A DNA stretch of 64,000 nt from Variibacter gotjawalensis. Its GTDB lineage: Bacteria; Pseudomonadota; Alphaproteobacteria; Rhizobiales; Xanthobacteraceae. The stretch covers positions 4,231,501 to 4,295,500 of the forward strand of contig NZ_AP014946.1 in the NCBI RefSeq assembly GCF_002355335.1, read 5' to 3'. Below are positions 51,311 through 62,330 of the stretch, piece after piece (position 1 is the first letter of the stretch; each line of letters starts with the position of its first letter). Both the position numbers and the translations under genes were made by a program. Below the pieces are notes generated by a model, which did not search any database, had not been told where the DNA came from, and was given only the letters and a program-made list of their open reading frames with translations.

Positions 51311-52162
51311 TCAGCCCTTGGTGACGACGGCCGGATAAGCCATCGGCGGTTGATTGAAGTGGTAGCGCAGACCAATCTTGATGTCGTGCGAGTCGATGTC
51401 GCGAATGCGGTAGGCATTTGCGCCGCCGCAAGCGCCGGCTGCTGCAGCCGAGCAGTTCAGGAGACCCGATTCAGCCGAACCCATGTTGAGGTAGCGGTAA
51501 GCGAGTTCGACCTTGAAGTTGTTCGTCACGTTGTAAGCGAGACCGGCGTGGAGAGCCCAAGCCATCTGCCAATCGGTCTTCGAGGTGTTCATGAAGCCGT
51601 ACGAAGCGCCGCCGCCTGGCGTGAACGGGCCGAGATCGGATATGTGCGAGATGGTGTGGCCGGCCATACCGATACCGCCACCGACGAAGGCCGTGACGCC
51701 GTACCAGGTACCGAGATCGAAGTAGGCGTTTGCCAACACGACCTTTGAATTCATGTTGCCGTCGTACACGTCATAGAACGTGCCGCCGCCCTGCGTGTAG
51801 AAGCCGACGCCGCGGAAGCTGTAGCCGGTGCGATATTCAGCGGTCGCATCGAAGCGGAGCCAGCTGTTGAACTGATAGCCGATACCGCCGCCGATGAAGT
51901 ACGAGTCGCTCATGCGGAAGCCGCTATTGACCATCGCGAAGTCGCTGCCGGCCGGGAGCGGGCCGAGCACATCCAGGCTGCGTGCGCGCGAGATGCCTGC
52001 ACCGACGTCGCCGCGCAGGTACCAACCACCCGCGAAGCCATCGTCATAAGCGACCGGCGCCATCGGAGGCGGGCCCATCGGGGCAAGATCGGCAGCGTGT
52101 GCTGCGGAGATCGTGGTGACGGCGGCCGCGGCAGCGAACGCCCATACTCTCAAACTAGCCAT
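51311..52162 (-). CDS. Outer-membrane beta-barrel protein (Omp25/31-like)
   Basis: A 283-residue protein with a signal peptide ('LRVWAFAAAAAVTTISAAHAADLAPMGPPPM') and barrel strands: 'GGWYLRGDVGAGISRA', 'FIGGGIGYQFNSWLRFDATAEYRTGYSF', 'WALHAGLAYNVTNNFKVELAYRYLNMG', 'DSHDIKIGLRYHFNQPP'. It ends with ten residues after the last strand, unusual because the terminal Phe of the assembly signal is missing. There is no partner transport gene. A 205-base gap follows, holding a bidirectional terminator. Confidence 0.88.
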   Translation of the reverse strand: MASLRVWAFAAAAAVTTISAAHAADLAPMGPPPMAPVAYDDGFAGGWYLRGDVGAGISRARSLDVLGPLPAGSDFAMVNSGFRMSDSYFIGGGIGYQFNSWLRFDATAEYRTGYSFRGVGFYTQGGGTFYDVYDGNMNSKVVLANAYFDLGTWYGVTAFVGGGIGMAGHTISHISDLGPFTPGGGASYGFMNTSKTDWQMAWALHAGLAYNVTNNFKVELAYRYLNMGSAESGLLNCSAAAAGACGGANAYRIRDIDSHDIKIGLRYHFNQPPMAYPAVVTKG

Positions 52163-52317
52163 TGCAATCGTCCTCTGGTCCGCGGGGGCGAATTGATTCG
52201 TCCCTCGTGTTTGTTCGACGCTGAGAAGTTGCCATGGAGAGGTTAAATGGAGCTTAACCCTAACTTTTAACCCTAACTGCAGGTTACTTCGGGTTGCTTT
52301 CGTCTACACCGGAAATG

Positions 52318-52347
52318 AAAAAAGCCCGCATCGCTGCGGGCTTTTTT
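52318..52347 (-). terminator. Terminator after bfr
   Basis: AAAAAGCCCGCA, loop TCGC, TGCGGGCTTTTTT: an 8-bp GC core with A/T runs on both sides (52318-52347). It lies 20 bases past the bfr stop on the minus strand and could work in either direction. Confidence 0.85.
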
Positions 52348-52367
52348 GCATGTCGCGCTGCGTCAGA

Positions 52368-52850
52368 TCAGTGATCGTCGAGTTCGCCGATATGCGCCTG
52401 CGAATAGCGCTCGACGCCGATCTTGGCGACGAGATCGAGCTGTGTTTCGAGGAAATCGATGTGCCCCTCTTCGTCTTTCATCAGGTCTTCGAAGAGGTTG
52501 CGGCTCGGGAAATCCTTCACGGAAGCGCAGTAGGCAGCGGCCTCCTGATACAGCGCGCGGGCGCCGACCTCGGCCTGCAGATCGCATTCCAGGACTTCCT
52601 TGACGTTCTGGCCGATATGCAGCGGATCGAGTACCTGCATGTTCGGGAAGCCATCGAGGAAGATTATGCGGTCGGTGAACCGATCCGCGTGATGCATCTC
52701 TTCGATCGATTCGGCGCGCCACTTCTTGGCGAGGTTCTTCAGACCCCAATTGTCCAACAGCCGATAATGGATCCAGTACTGATTGATCGCGGTGAGCTCG
52801 CTGCGGAGCCCCTTGTTCAAATATTCGATGACCTTTGGATCGCCCTTCAT
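52368..52850 (-). CDS. bfr: Bacterioferritin
   Basis: A 160-residue four-helix iron-storage protein. Ferroxidase ligands are in '[16 protein letters not shown]' (Glu), '[12 protein letters not shown]' (Glu, with the haem-ligand Met) and '[13 protein letters not shown]' (Glu, His). The haem Met52 equivalent is present, so it is Bfr rather than ferritin. It forms a 24-subunit cage in the cytoplasm. An Irr-like box lies at 52897-52921 and the bfd gene follows upstream on the same strand, a classic pairing: Bfd reduces stored ferric iron for release. Confidence 0.96.
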   Translation of the reverse strand: MKGDPKVIEYLNKGLRSELTAINQYWIHYRLLDNWGLKNLAKKWRAESIEEMHHADRFTDRIIFLDGFPNMQVLDPLHIGQNVKEVLECDLQAEVGARALYQEAAAYCASVKDFPSRNLFEDLMKDEEGHIDFLETQLDLVAKIGVERYSQAHIGELDDH

Positions 52851-52896
52851 GGCCCGCTCCTGTTCGCACTCGGGTGGCGGATAGCTTCCCGCGCCG

Positions 52897-52921
52897 CTAG
52901 TTTCTAATCATTCTAAACTAG
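52897..52921. promoter_or_regulatory. Irr-type iron-control box before bfr
   Basis: CTAGTTT (52897-52903) and AAACTAG (52915-52921) are exact inverted copies around an inner TTCTA-ATCAT-TCTAA. One half of the inner pattern fits the Irr consensus well, the other only partly. It is about 50 bases before the bfr start. In this order Irr blocks bfr when iron is low. Confidence 0.6.
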
Positions 52922-52988
52922 CTGGCGGCACCGCAACGTTCAAGACCGAAAGGCCGGCAAAATCCACGAATGTCAGGTGAATTAGGCC

Positions 52989-53270
52989 TTAGGCGGCCGA
53001 GGTAGAAGCAAATGCGACCTCGATATGCGTCGTGGTCTCGATCTCAAGCTGGGCGTCGGCGTGAGTTCCGGCTGGGCACGTCGCACAACCGACTGGGCAG
53101 GCGCCCTGCAGCGCTTCGTCCATGATCTTGCGGATTGTGCGGGCACAGCGTCCGCACTGCGCGCTGCAACCAAGGCAGCCGTAGACAGCGCCGGTCGATT
53201 GCGGCCGGGCGGCCGTGCAAACCTTGCGGACATCGGTGTCTGAAAAGACATTGCAGGAACAGACGATCAT
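52989..53270 (-). CDS. bfd: Bacterioferritin-associated ferredoxin
   Basis: A 93-residue [2Fe-2S] protein with the Bfd pattern 'MIVCSCNVFSDTDV' (Cys4, Cys6) and 'GCSAQCGRCARTI' (the C-x2-C end), on a BFD-type helix-turn-helix fold. It passes electrons to bacterioferritin to release iron. Usual Bfd is about 64 residues; here a C-terminal tail of some 25 residues ('GTHADAQLEIETTTHIEVAF') is added. It is divergently placed from nothing nearby; two Irr-like boxes lie upstream. Confidence 0.9.
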   Translation of the reverse strand: MIVCSCNVFSDTDVRKVCTAARPQSTGAVYGCLGCSAQCGRCARTIRKIMDEALQGACPVGCATCPAGTHADAQLEIETTTHIEVAFASTSAA

Positions 53271-53318
53271 TGCCTCTTAGATACGGCGACAATCGCGAAA
53301 AGCAAAGCAAAAACAGCA

Positions 53319-53376
53319 GTTTAATCTAATTCTAAAGTACCGTAGCAACGCGATTCAGTTTAGAATGATTCTACCG
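53319..53376. promoter_or_regulatory. Two Irr-type iron-control boxes before bfd
   Basis: Box A is TTAAT-CTAAT-TCTAA (53321-53335), one good half-site. Box B is TTAGA-ATGAT-TCTAC (53360-53374), nearly perfect. Their centres are about 39 bases apart, close to four helical turns, so both could be bound on one face. Box A is about 50 bases before the bfd start. Confidence 0.6.
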
Positions 53377-53425
53377 GAAAGCGATTTTCGAATAGAATCC
53401 AAGGCTTTTCAGGGTCGCAAAAGAC

Positions 53426-53457
53426 GAACCGCCGGCGCTCCTCGCGCCGGCCGGTTC
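53426..53457 (-). terminator. Terminator after glmM
   Basis: GAACC-GCCGGCGC, loop TCCTC, GCGCCGGC-C-GGTTC: a 13-bp stem with one bulged base. On the minus strand it is followed by TCTTTT. It lies 27 bases past the glmM stop. Confidence 0.8.
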
Positions 53458-53483
53458 TACAACTGCTGGTGATGAGGCGGCTG

Positions 53484-54827
53484 CTACGCGGCAGCGTCGG
53501 CCACGGCGCCCGCAATATCATCGACGAGCTGCTCGATAAGCACGGGATCATCGCCTTCCGCCATGACGCGGATGACCGGCTCCGTACCGGACGGGCGAAT
53601 GACCAGGCGGCCAGAGCCATTGAGCTTCTGGGTCGCACCATCGATCGTCTTGACGACAGCCGGTGCTTCCAGCGGCTTGCCGCTGCGATAGCGAACATTT
53701 CGCATCACCTGCGCGACCGGTTCGAACTTGCGGCAAACTTCCGAGACAGGACGTCCCGAGCGCTTCACCACAGCCATGATCTGCAAGGCGGCGACAAACC
53801 CGTCGCCCGTCGTTGTGTGATCCGAGAGAATGATGTGGCCGGACGCTTCGCCGCCGACGTTGAAGCCATGCTCACGCATATGCTCGAGCACGTAGCGATC
53901 GCCGACCGGCGTGCGCGCGAGCGACAAGCCTTGCGATTGCAGATAACGCTCCAGACCGAGATTCGACATTACGGTCGCGACGATCCCGTCACGCGAGAGG
54001 CGGCCGTCTTCCTTGAAGCTCTCGGCAATGACAGCCATCAGTTGATCGCCATCGACGACGTGACCCTTTTCGTCGACGATAATCAGACGATCCGCATCGC
54101 CATCGAGCGCGATGCCGATATCGGCGCGCATCTCGCGCACTTTGCGCGACAGCATTTCGGGCGACGTCGAGCCGCAATCCTTGTTGATGTTGAGACCATC
54201 GGGCTCGACACCGACTGCGATCACGTCGGCGCCGAGTTCCCACAGTGCCTCAGGCGCAACGCGATACGCCGCGCCATTCGCGCAATCGACAACGACACGC
54301 AGTCCATCGAATTCGAGATTGCGCGGCAGAGTGCGTTTGGCAAACTCGATATAGCGCGCATGCACGCCTTCGATGCGCTTCGCGCGACCGACGTCTGCCG
54401 ATTTCGCAAGACGCTTCGACATGTCGGAATCGATGAGCTCTTCAATCGCGATTTCGATTTCGTCTGACAGCTTATAGCCGTCCGGACCGAATAGCTTGAT
54501 GCCGTTGTCTTCGTACGCGTTGTGCGAAGCCGAGATCATCACGCCGAGATCCGCGCGCATCGAACGCGTCAGCATCGCGACCGCAGGCGTCGGCATTGGG
54601 CCGACAAGAAAAACGTCGAGGCCGACAGATAGGAAACCGGCCGTCATTGCATTCTCGATGAGATAGCCGGACAGGCGCGTGTCTTTGCCGATCAGCACGC
54701 GATGGCGATGCTCGCCGCGCTGAAACATCAGCCCGGCGGCCATGCCGACACGCATCGCCAGATCGGCGTTCAGCTTGCCGTTGTTGGCTTTGCCGCGAAT
54801 TCCATCTGTCCCGAAATACTTACGCAC
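53484..54827 (-). CDS. glmM: Phosphoglucosamine mutase
   Basis: A 447-residue enzyme converting glucosamine-6-phosphate to glucosamine-1-phosphate for peptidoglycan and lipopolysaccharide. '[14 protein letters not shown]' is at the N-terminus, the phosphoserine loop in '[20 protein letters not shown]', the metal loop in '[16 protein letters not shown]', the sugar loop '[13 protein letters not shown]', and the phosphate loop '[14 protein letters not shown]'. The start is GTG 54827 with GAGGG upstream, giving the usual 447 residues. In Rhizobiales glmM lies near ftsH, as here. Confidence 0.96.
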   Translation of the reverse strand: MRKYFGTDGIRGKANNGKLNADLAMRVGMAAGLMFQRGEHRHRVLIGKDTRLSGYLIENAMTAGFLSVGLDVFLVGPMPTPAVAMLTRSMRADLGVMISASHNAYEDNGIKLFGPDGYKLSDEIEIAIEELIDSDMSKRLAKSADVGRAKRIEGVHARYIEFAKRTLPRNLEFDGLRVVVDCANGAAYRVAPEALWELGADVIAVGVEPDGLNINKDCGSTSPEMLSRKVREMRADIGIALDGDADRLIIVDEKGHVVDGDQLMAVIAESFKEDGRLSRDGIVATVMSNLGLERYLQSQGLSLARTPVGDRYVLEHMREHGFNVGGEASGHIILSDHTTTGDGFVAALQIMAVVKRSGRPVSEVCRKFEPVAQVMRNVRYRSGKPLEAPAVVKTIDGATQKLNGSGRLVIRPSGTEPVIRVMAEGDDPVLIEQLVDDIAGAVADAAA

Positions 54828-55088
54828 GTTGTCCCTCGTTGCGCGGAGCCCGCGCCTTGCGCTCGGCACCATCCCCGTTGGCAGCTGAGCTGCGTCTTTG
54901 CACTGGAAGCTAGCGCTATAAGCTTAAGGTCTGTTTGCCGCAATGCAGCTAGGCTGTATCATAACACCGTGATCGATATCGGCTGGGTCAACAAATGTAA
55001 ACGATGGTTACAGCTTCCGGTACGAAATTGCGAACCGACCGCTGGCGCGCCTATCATAAAACCATCAATCGACGGCGGGCATAACCAA

Positions 55089-56096
55089 ATGACCAAGGCT
55101 TTTTGGCTGGCAGCTCTTGTTTTCGCGGGTTTGGCGCTGCCGGCGGCGGCTGACGAGAAGAGCACGCCCCTGCCCGCCCATTTCCCGCTCGGCAAGGAGA
55201 TGTGCTTTGGCCGCGTCTACGACGACGCGCACCTTAAGAGCCATCCGAAGCAACGCGTCACCAGCTTTCACCTCTTCCGCGATTTCTCGCCCGATCCGAA
55301 CACAGAGAGTGAGCCATCGACGCCGCGGGAACTGCTCGAACAAGACGGCCAAGACGGTAACGTGAATGTCACGGCCTACGTCCGGCTGCGTGACCGCAAG
55401 GGCGTCTTCTTCAACGGCCTCTCATGCCGCAAATACGACGGCACCGTTCGCTGCAGCATCGATTGCGACGGCGGCGGCTTCAAGCTGCGCACAAGTAACG
55501 CATCGCTGACGTTGCAGAATGAAGGCTTCGTTGTCGTCGGCGGCTGCGGCGCAAGCGAGGACGAACAAGATCGGACCGAATTCGTCAAGCCCGGTGCAGA
55601 CGACAAGACGTTCCGGCTCGATCCGCAGCCTGTCGCCGAATGCGCGGCGCTGCGCGAAAGCGAGCGGCCGAAATGGGCAAAGCTCGGCGAGTTTCTGCGC
55701 GTCCGCTTCACGCGCGAGACATGCTTCTCACGCACGTACGACGACACACACCTCGCGAAAAATCCGAAGCAGAATGTCCGCGCGATCAAAATCGCAAAAC
55801 TGCCCGTGAAAGCTGACGCAGAGCCGCCTCTGTATCCGCTCAGCTTTCGTTTGACGTTGCGCTCCGGCGAGACCGTCGAACGCACAGCGACGTGCTCGCC
55901 CGACTCTTATGTCTACGCCTGCAACCTCAATCCCGACAAAGGCGAGCCTGGTTTCGAAATCACGCTTGCGCGCGGTGCCGGTGACAACATCGTCTTGCGT
56001 GATGCGAAAGGCGCGTTCGCAAAACTCTTCCCGCGCAAGCTCGGCGCGGACGACAATGTCTTCCGTCTGCAATCTGCGCGCGACTGCGCGCCATAA
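55089..56096 (+). CDS. Secreted two-repeat protein, unknown function
   Basis: A 335-residue protein with a signal peptide ('KAFWLAALVFAGLALPAAADEKS'). It consists of two related halves: 'EMCFGRVYDDAHLKSHPKQRVTSFHLFRDF' (about residues 38-67) and 'ETCFSRTYDDTHLAKNPKQNVRAIKIAKL' (about 213-241). Each is followed by a beta-rich stretch with a Cys pair and a closing Cys. So it arose by internal duplication. No domain name comes to mind. The next gene is a small secreted DUF4189 protein 17 bases on, probably in the same operon. Confidence 0.8.
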   Translation: MTKAFWLAALVFAGLALPAAADEKSTPLPAHFPLGKEMCFGRVYDDAHLKSHPKQRVTSFHLFRDFSPDPNTESEPSTPRELLEQDGQDGNVNVTAYVRLRDRKGVFFNGLSCRKYDGTVRCSIDCDGGGFKLRTSNASLTLQNEGFVVVGGCGASEDEQDRTEFVKPGADDKTFRLDPQPVAECAALRESERPKWAKLGEFLRVRFTRETCFSRTYDDTHLAKNPKQNVRAIKIAKLPVKADAEPPLYPLSFRLTLRSGETVERTATCSPDSYVYACNLNPDKGEPGFEITLARGAGDNIVLRDAKGAFAKLFPRKLGADDNVFRLQSARDCAP

Positions 56097-56113
56097 CTTC
56101 TAGGAGTTCGTAG

Positions 56114-56473
56114 ATGAAGCTCTGGGAGCTCGCTGCAATAGCCATCGCACTGTCGTGCATGATGACGCCGCAGGCGCAAGCCGCTTACGCGATCGCATTC
56201 AATTCGTCGACGGGACGCGCCGCCGCCGACAACTCATCGTTTGCGCTCGATCAGGTGAGGAAAGCCGCCCTGTCGAAATGCGGTTCCGGCTGCCGCATCG
56301 TATCATCCGGAAAAGGTAGCTGCGCAGCCGTCGTCGAGGCGGTCTCGACCGGCACATTCGCCTGGGGTGTTTCGACCGGAACGACCACTGGCTCGGCAAC
56401 CAACGCCGCAACGCACGAATGCCGACGCAAAGGCGGCGTCCAGTGCAAACCCGCAGCGGCGATTTGCGATTAG
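56114..56473 (+). CDS. DUF4189 secreted protein
   Basis: A 119-residue protein with a signal peptide ('ELAAIAIALSCMMTPQAQAAYAIAFNSS') and a compact DUF4189 fold: 'GRAAADNSSFALDQVRKAALSKCGSGCRIVSSGKGSCAAVVEAVSTGTFAWGVS', then 'NAATHECRRKGGVQCKPAAAICD'. The six or more cysteines can form disulphides. The family is small, secreted and mostly uncharacterised. GGAG precedes the start by some ten bases. It follows the secreted two-repeat gene. Confidence 0.85.
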   Translation: MKLWELAAIAIALSCMMTPQAQAAYAIAFNSSTGRAAADNSSFALDQVRKAALSKCGSGCRIVSSGKGSCAAVVEAVSTGTFAWGVSTGTTTGSATNAATHECRRKGGVQCKPAAAICD

Positions 56474-57861
56474 CGCGTGAATTGCTTGGCGGCGAGATCG
56501 AGCGCCGCATCGAGCACCGGATCAGCGCCGCCCGCGTAAGCGAGCGGGCGTTCGACACGATGGTCAGGCGCCACGCCTGAACCTTCGAGTGACTTGCCGT
56601 CGAACGCGAGTCCCGTGACTGCAACGTACAGCAGCAAATCGCCCGGAACGACGTAAGCCGCAGCGGCCGAAACGGCGCCAGCAGTCGGCGTTCCGACGAT
56701 CGGCCCAAACCCACCCTGCCGAAAACCTTGCGCGAAAATCTCGCCGGCGCTGCGCGTGCCATCGTTCGTCAGCAACACGGTACGCCCGCGGAACGGCGGC
56801 ATCGACGCCGCATCCGTCCGCTCGCGCTGACCACGGCGCGCCCGCTGCGCATTTTCCGAGAATCGCGTTTCGCCCCAGTACGAACCGCGCTGATCGAGCG
56901 CTTCCAGCATCTGCCGCGCCGCGCCCATCGTGCCGCCGACGCGGCCGCGCATATCGACGATCAGGGCATCGAGTGGCGGCGTCTCGTCAGAACCATCCGC
57001 TTTGCGCTCGCGCTCGGTCGGTTCGATCTTCGCCAGCGCCTGCTTGAATGCATCGGCATCGTGCACGCCCCAGACATGCACGTAGCCGATGCGCTTGCCC
57101 GCATGTTCGATCACGCGCGCGCTGGCGATCGTAGCAGCCGACATCGCATGCTTCGGCCGCAGCGGAGCGACCGGGATGTAAAGCTTCGACGTGTCGCCGC
57201 CGCTGCGAGACCGTGTTTCGACGACCGCGACCGATCCAACCTTGCCGCTAAAAGACGCGATCGGCCGATACGGCTCGCCGTCCACCGCGACAATCTCGTC
57301 ACCGTATTTCAAGCCGCCGTAGTCAGCCGGCGAGCCTTCGAAGACCGCATCGACGAAGTGTTTGCCGCCCTGCTCGCGCGTGAAGGCGCCGATGCCGGCG
57401 AAGAACGGCCCCGCGCCCCAGAATTTGCGCGCGATCAATTCCTTGACGCTGTCCTGTCCGCCGACGATGTCGACGAGGAAGTAATACGAATACTCGTCCG
57501 GCGTGATCAGCGCCGTATGCGACGTTTTGAGTTCGCCGAGCATCGCTTGGATGAGCCTCACGGCCTCCGCATCGTCGGACGCTGCGAGCACGGCCTTGCG
57601 TGTTTCGATCGCGCGCTGCTCCCAATCGATGCTCTTGAGTTTGCCGCCATCGAAGAAACGCTCCTCGATGCGCGTCGTCACCGCGTCGAACAACTTCGCC
57701 CGGTCGAGTTCCGGCGCTTTCGCGAGCGACACGGGCGCCTCGGCACGCAGCGGCGAGGCGTCGTCGCTCGGCGCCAGCGGCGCAACGAACGTCATCAGGA
57801 AAACGACGGCGAAGCCCTTGAGGGCTGTGCGGGTCTGCATCCGGCCAGCAGGCTCAGACAT
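56470..57861 (-). CDS. S41-family peptidase (C-terminal-processing type)
   Basis: About 463 residues, with an N-terminal membrane anchor or signal ('GFAVVFLMTFVAPLAP'). It has a PDZ-like region around 'EGSPADYGGLKYGDEIVAVDGEPY' and the S41 core 'RIGYVHVWGVHDADAFKQAL', 'DALIVDMRGRVGGTMGAARQMLEAL', 'RTVLLTNDGTRSAGEIFAQGFRQ' with the Ser nucleophile. The lysine of the usual Ser-Lys pair is not clear. It acts outside the cytoplasm. Which start is used (57861, 57840 or earlier) is uncertain because no strong ribosome site stands out. Confidence 0.82.
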   Translation of the reverse strand: MSEPAGRMQTRTALKGFAVVFLMTFVAPLAPSDDASPLRAEAPVSLAKAPELDRAKLFDAVTTRIEERFFDGGKLKSIDWEQRAIETRKAVLAASDDAEAVRLIQAMLGELKTSHTALITPDEYSYYFLVDIVGGQDSVKELIARKFWGAGPFFAGIGAFTREQGGKHFVDAVFEGSPADYGGLKYGDEIVAVDGEPYRPIASFSGKVGSVAVVETRSRSGGDTSKLYIPVAPLRPKHAMSAATIASARVIEHAGKRIGYVHVWGVHDADAFKQALAKIEPTERERKADGSDETPPLDALIVDMRGRVGGTMGAARQMLEALDQRGSYWGETRFSENAQRARRGQRERTDAASMPPFRGRTVLLTNDGTRSAGEIFAQGFRQGGFGPIVGTPTAGAVSAAAAYVVPGDLLLYVAVTGLAFDGKSLEGSGVAPDHRVERPLAYAGGADPVLDAALDLAAKQFTR

Positions 57862-57970
57862 TATGGCGGCAGCGTGGTGCACAGCTTCACGAGGCCGCGA
57901 CATTCCCTTTTCGAAAGCGGACGAAGAAACCGGCGCCGAAATCGAACGCGCTATGCGCGAATAGCGCACA

Positions 57971-58001
57971 AACAAAAAGGGCCGCTTCGCAGCGGCCCTT
58001 T
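57971..58001 (-). terminator. Terminator after ftsH
   Basis: AAAGGGCCGCT, loop TCGC, AGCGGCCCTTT with TTTTTG on the minus strand (57971-58001). It ends the ftsH unit 22 bases past its stop. Confidence 0.9.
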
Positions 58002-58022
58002 CCGAATTCATCACCAACAAGC

Positions 58023-59942
<1,920 letters not shown>

Positions 59943-60054
59943 TCCGCTTCCTATCGGCGCGTGACGCGCCTGTCTCCCATTTCGGCCGATTGGCCCCTCG
60001 CCTGCGCGGGATTGTCCCGGCGGCTCGGCCGCGTACCCAATTCAGTAAAGAGCA

Positions 60055-60083
60055 ATGTATGTGGCGTGAAACCGGATGCCAAG
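60055..60083 (-). promoter_or_regulatory. Possible RpoH-type promoter of ftsH
   Basis: On the minus strand CTTGGC (60083 to 60078), 16 bases, CATACAT (60061 to 60055). This resembles alphaproteobacterial sigma-32 sites (CTTG and a C/T-rich TAT-like -10) but is not exact. FtsH is a usual RpoH target. It lies about 115 bases before the start; the 160-base gap also holds the small hairpin GGCGCG-TGA-CGCGCC close to the start. Confidence 0.4.
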
Positions 60084-60102
60084 GGAATGGGCCCAAACTA
60101 CG

Positions 60103-61149
60103 TCACTTCTGGTGAATGGCCCGTCTCCGGATATGCTTTTTCCCCGGTTTCTCGCCGGGTTTCTCGGCCTTGGCCGCGCTGCGGCGTTGCGGCGCGGGCG
60201 CAAAAGTGATGCGTCCTTGAGCATCGAGTGCGATCAGTACATCGCCGAGCGTCCGCCGCAGACGCTTTCGCTCCCGGATCGCAGCCTGCAAAACTTCCCA
60301 AAGTTCCTCGACCTGCTCGAGTCGAGGCCGATGTGGCTTCGCGGGACAGGCCGCGCGAATCTCGGCCATCAGCCGCCGAATAGCGACTTCTTCCGGCTGA
60401 ATGACGAGTTCTTTGCTGTCGAGCACGCCGCAGGGACCAGGAAGCGCTTGCATCAGCGTCGCGATCGCTGTTTCGGCACGCTGCTGGCGCTCCGCGAGTT
60501 TGCCGAGTCGTTCTGCCGTCATCCCCTCGGCAGCAAGCGCTGCGGCGGCTGCACGCAACCGAGGACGCGCATAGGTTGCGTCGCGATTCATCGGGTCTTC
60601 GCTCCACGCGATCCCGGCCTTCTGGAGTGTGGCGATCAGCCGCGCCTTGGTGACGCTCAAAAGCGGTCGCGACAACGTGAAGTCGTCGGTCGGCTCGTTC
60701 GCGCGCATCCCGCCGAGCCCGGCCGGTCCTGAGCCGGCCGCGAGTCGCATGAGAACCGTCTCGGCTTGATCGTCGAGCGTGTGCGCCGTGATGATGTGCG
60801 AAGCGCCCTCCTGCTTCGCCAGTTTACCCAGAAGCGCGTAGCGCGCCTCTCGGGACTTCGCCTCGATCCCAGTCTTCGGCTTCGCGCCGCGCCATGTGAG
60901 CATGCGATGCGGCACGCGCAACGACTTAGCGAGCGCCGCGACGGACTTCGCCTCGCGCTTGGCTTCCACGCGCAAGCCGTGATCGACGGTTGCGGCGATA
61001 AACTCGACTGGGGATTTGGTTGCGTCGCGCCACTGCGCCGCGAGCCATAGCAGGGCCATAGAGTCGGCGCCGCCCGAGATGGCGAGAATGACGCGTCCGC
61101 GTTTCGGGAGCGCCGCGAACAGCGCGGCGAGGTCGCGCTCTACGAGCAC
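60103..61149 (-). CDS. tilS: tRNA(Ile)-lysidine synthetase
   Basis: A 348-residue PP-loop ATPase that lysinylates C34 of tRNA-Ile so that it reads AUA. The PP-loop is 'VILAISGGADSMALLWLAAQW'; 'ATVDHGLRVEAKREAKSVAALA' and 'IITAHTLDDQAETVLMRLAAGSGPAGLGGM' are its other motifs. The C-terminal part is short and basic, as in alphaproteobacterial forms; E. coli TilS has 432 residues. It overlaps cpoB by ten bases. Confidence 0.93.
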   Translation of the reverse strand: MLVERDLAALFAALPKRGRVILAISGGADSMALLWLAAQWRDATKSPVEFIAATVDHGLRVEAKREAKSVAALAKSLRVPHRMLTWRGAKPKTGIEAKSREARYALLGKLAKQEGASHIITAHTLDDQAETVLMRLAAGSGPAGLGGMRANEPTDDFTLSRPLLSVTKARLIATLQKAGIAWSEDPMNRDATYARPRLRAAAAALAAEGMTAERLGKLAERQQRAETAIATLMQALPGPCGVLDSKELVIQPEEVAIRRLMAEIRAACPAKPHRPRLEQVEELWEVLQAAIRERKRLRRTLGDVLIALDAQGRITFAPAPQRRSAAKAEKPGEKPGKKHIRRRAIHQK

Positions 61150-62330
61150 TGAACGCGGGTACGTTCGCGCTCGACTGTCTGCTTCACGCCCGCGCTGGCG
61201 TTCGGATATTTGCGATTGACCTCACCGAGTGTCGCACACGCCGCATCCTTCTCGCCGAGCGCGGCGAGCGACTGACCGAGGCGCATCAGCGCGTCCGGCG
61301 CGCGGCCGATCTTGTTGTACTTCGTCGTCACGGTGAGGAACGACTCGGCTGCATCGCGGTAATTCTGCCGCTGGTAGAGGCTCTCGCCGAGCTGATAATG
61401 CGCATCGCCCGAGAGGCGATCGCTCGGATACTTCTTCAAGAAATCACGCAGCGAGGATTCCGCCTGCGCATATTCGCGGCGCTGCATCTGCGCTTGCGCA
61501 TTCGCGAATTGATCGCGCGGCGTGTCCGTCGCCGGCGCAGAAACCGGCTGCGCACCGGTGCTGTTCGGGCTGCGCGTCGGCGGTGCCGGCAGCGGACCGG
61601 CAATTGTGCGAGCTTCACGGACGGGCTGAGCAACCGGCGCAGGCTCGCCCGGCTGATTGCCGATGGCGAGCGGCTCACCGCGCTCACGGCCGCCGCGCGG
61701 GCCGACCGGCTCTGCGCTTGCGACCGGTGCGGGTGCGCGCGATTCCGGCGAGCCGAGCGGCTTCGGCACGCCCGGCGCATTCGGATCGGCATCCGGATCG
61801 AAGGTATCGTTGCGGCCACGGCCGCCCGCGACGCTGCCGGTGGACGGGACGTTGGACGAATGCTGACGCAGCGGCGGCGCCGGCGAGCCCGGCTCATCCG
61901 GCGGCGGCAATTGGCTGCCCGACTGAACATTGCGCGGAGCGGACGGCGCTTCCGCACGCGGCGGCGCGGATCCACCGCGCGCCTGGAGCTGCTCTTCGAG
62001 CTGACGATTGCGATATTCGAGCTCTTCGACCTGGCCGGTCAGCTGACGCACCTTCGCGCGCAGCTTGTCGACCTGAACGGCGAGTTCGCCATCGTCGGCG
62101 CCCTGCTCGTTGTACCGGCCTTGCTCGTAGCGCCGCTGCTGCTGTTGCGGCTGGCCGGCCGGCTGGCGCTGATTTTCGCCGCCGCGCATACGCTCGCTGC
62201 CGCCGAACAGATTGTCGAAGAAGCCGCCGCCCGAACGCTGTTGATAGCGCGGATCGTCCTGATACTGCGCGAACGCAGCGGACGCGGTGAGCATCAAAGC
62301 AATCAGCGGAAGAGCAATGCGTTTCATCAT
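61140..62330 (-). CDS. cpoB: Cell division coordinator CpoB (tol-pal system protein YbgF)
   Basis: A 396-residue periplasmic protein with a signal peptide ('MKRIALPLIALMLTASAAFAQY'). A coiled-coil follows ('GELAVQVDKLRAKVRQLTGQVEELEYRNRQLEEQLQARG', about residues 80-118), then a Pro/Ala-rich linker. The C-terminus has TPR repeats ('EYAQAESSLRDFLKKYPSDRLSGDAHYQLGESLYQRQNYRDAAESFLTVTTKYNKIGRAPDALMRLGQSLAAL'). The protein works with Tol-Pal at division. It lies after pal and before tilS, the usual order. It is longer than E. coli YbgF (263) because of the linker. Confidence 0.95.
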   Translation of the reverse strand: MMKRIALPLIALMLTASAAFAQYQDDPRYQQRSGGGFFDNLFGGSERMRGGENQRQPAGQPQQQQRRYEQGRYNEQGADDGELAVQVDKLRAKVRQLTGQVEELEYRNRQLEEQLQARGGSAPPRAEAPSAPRNVQSGSQLPPPDEPGSPAPPLRQHSSNVPSTGSVAGGRGRNDTFDPDADPNAPGVPKPLGSPESRAPAPVASAEPVGPRGGRERGEPLAIGNQPGEPAPVAQPVREARTIAGPLPAPPTRSPNSTGAQPVSAPATDTPRDQFANAQAQMQRREYAQAESSLRDFLKKYPSDRLSGDAHYQLGESLYQRQNYRDAAESFLTVTTKYNKIGRAPDALMRLGQSLAALGEKDAACATLGEVNRKYPNASAGVKQTVERERTRVQCS

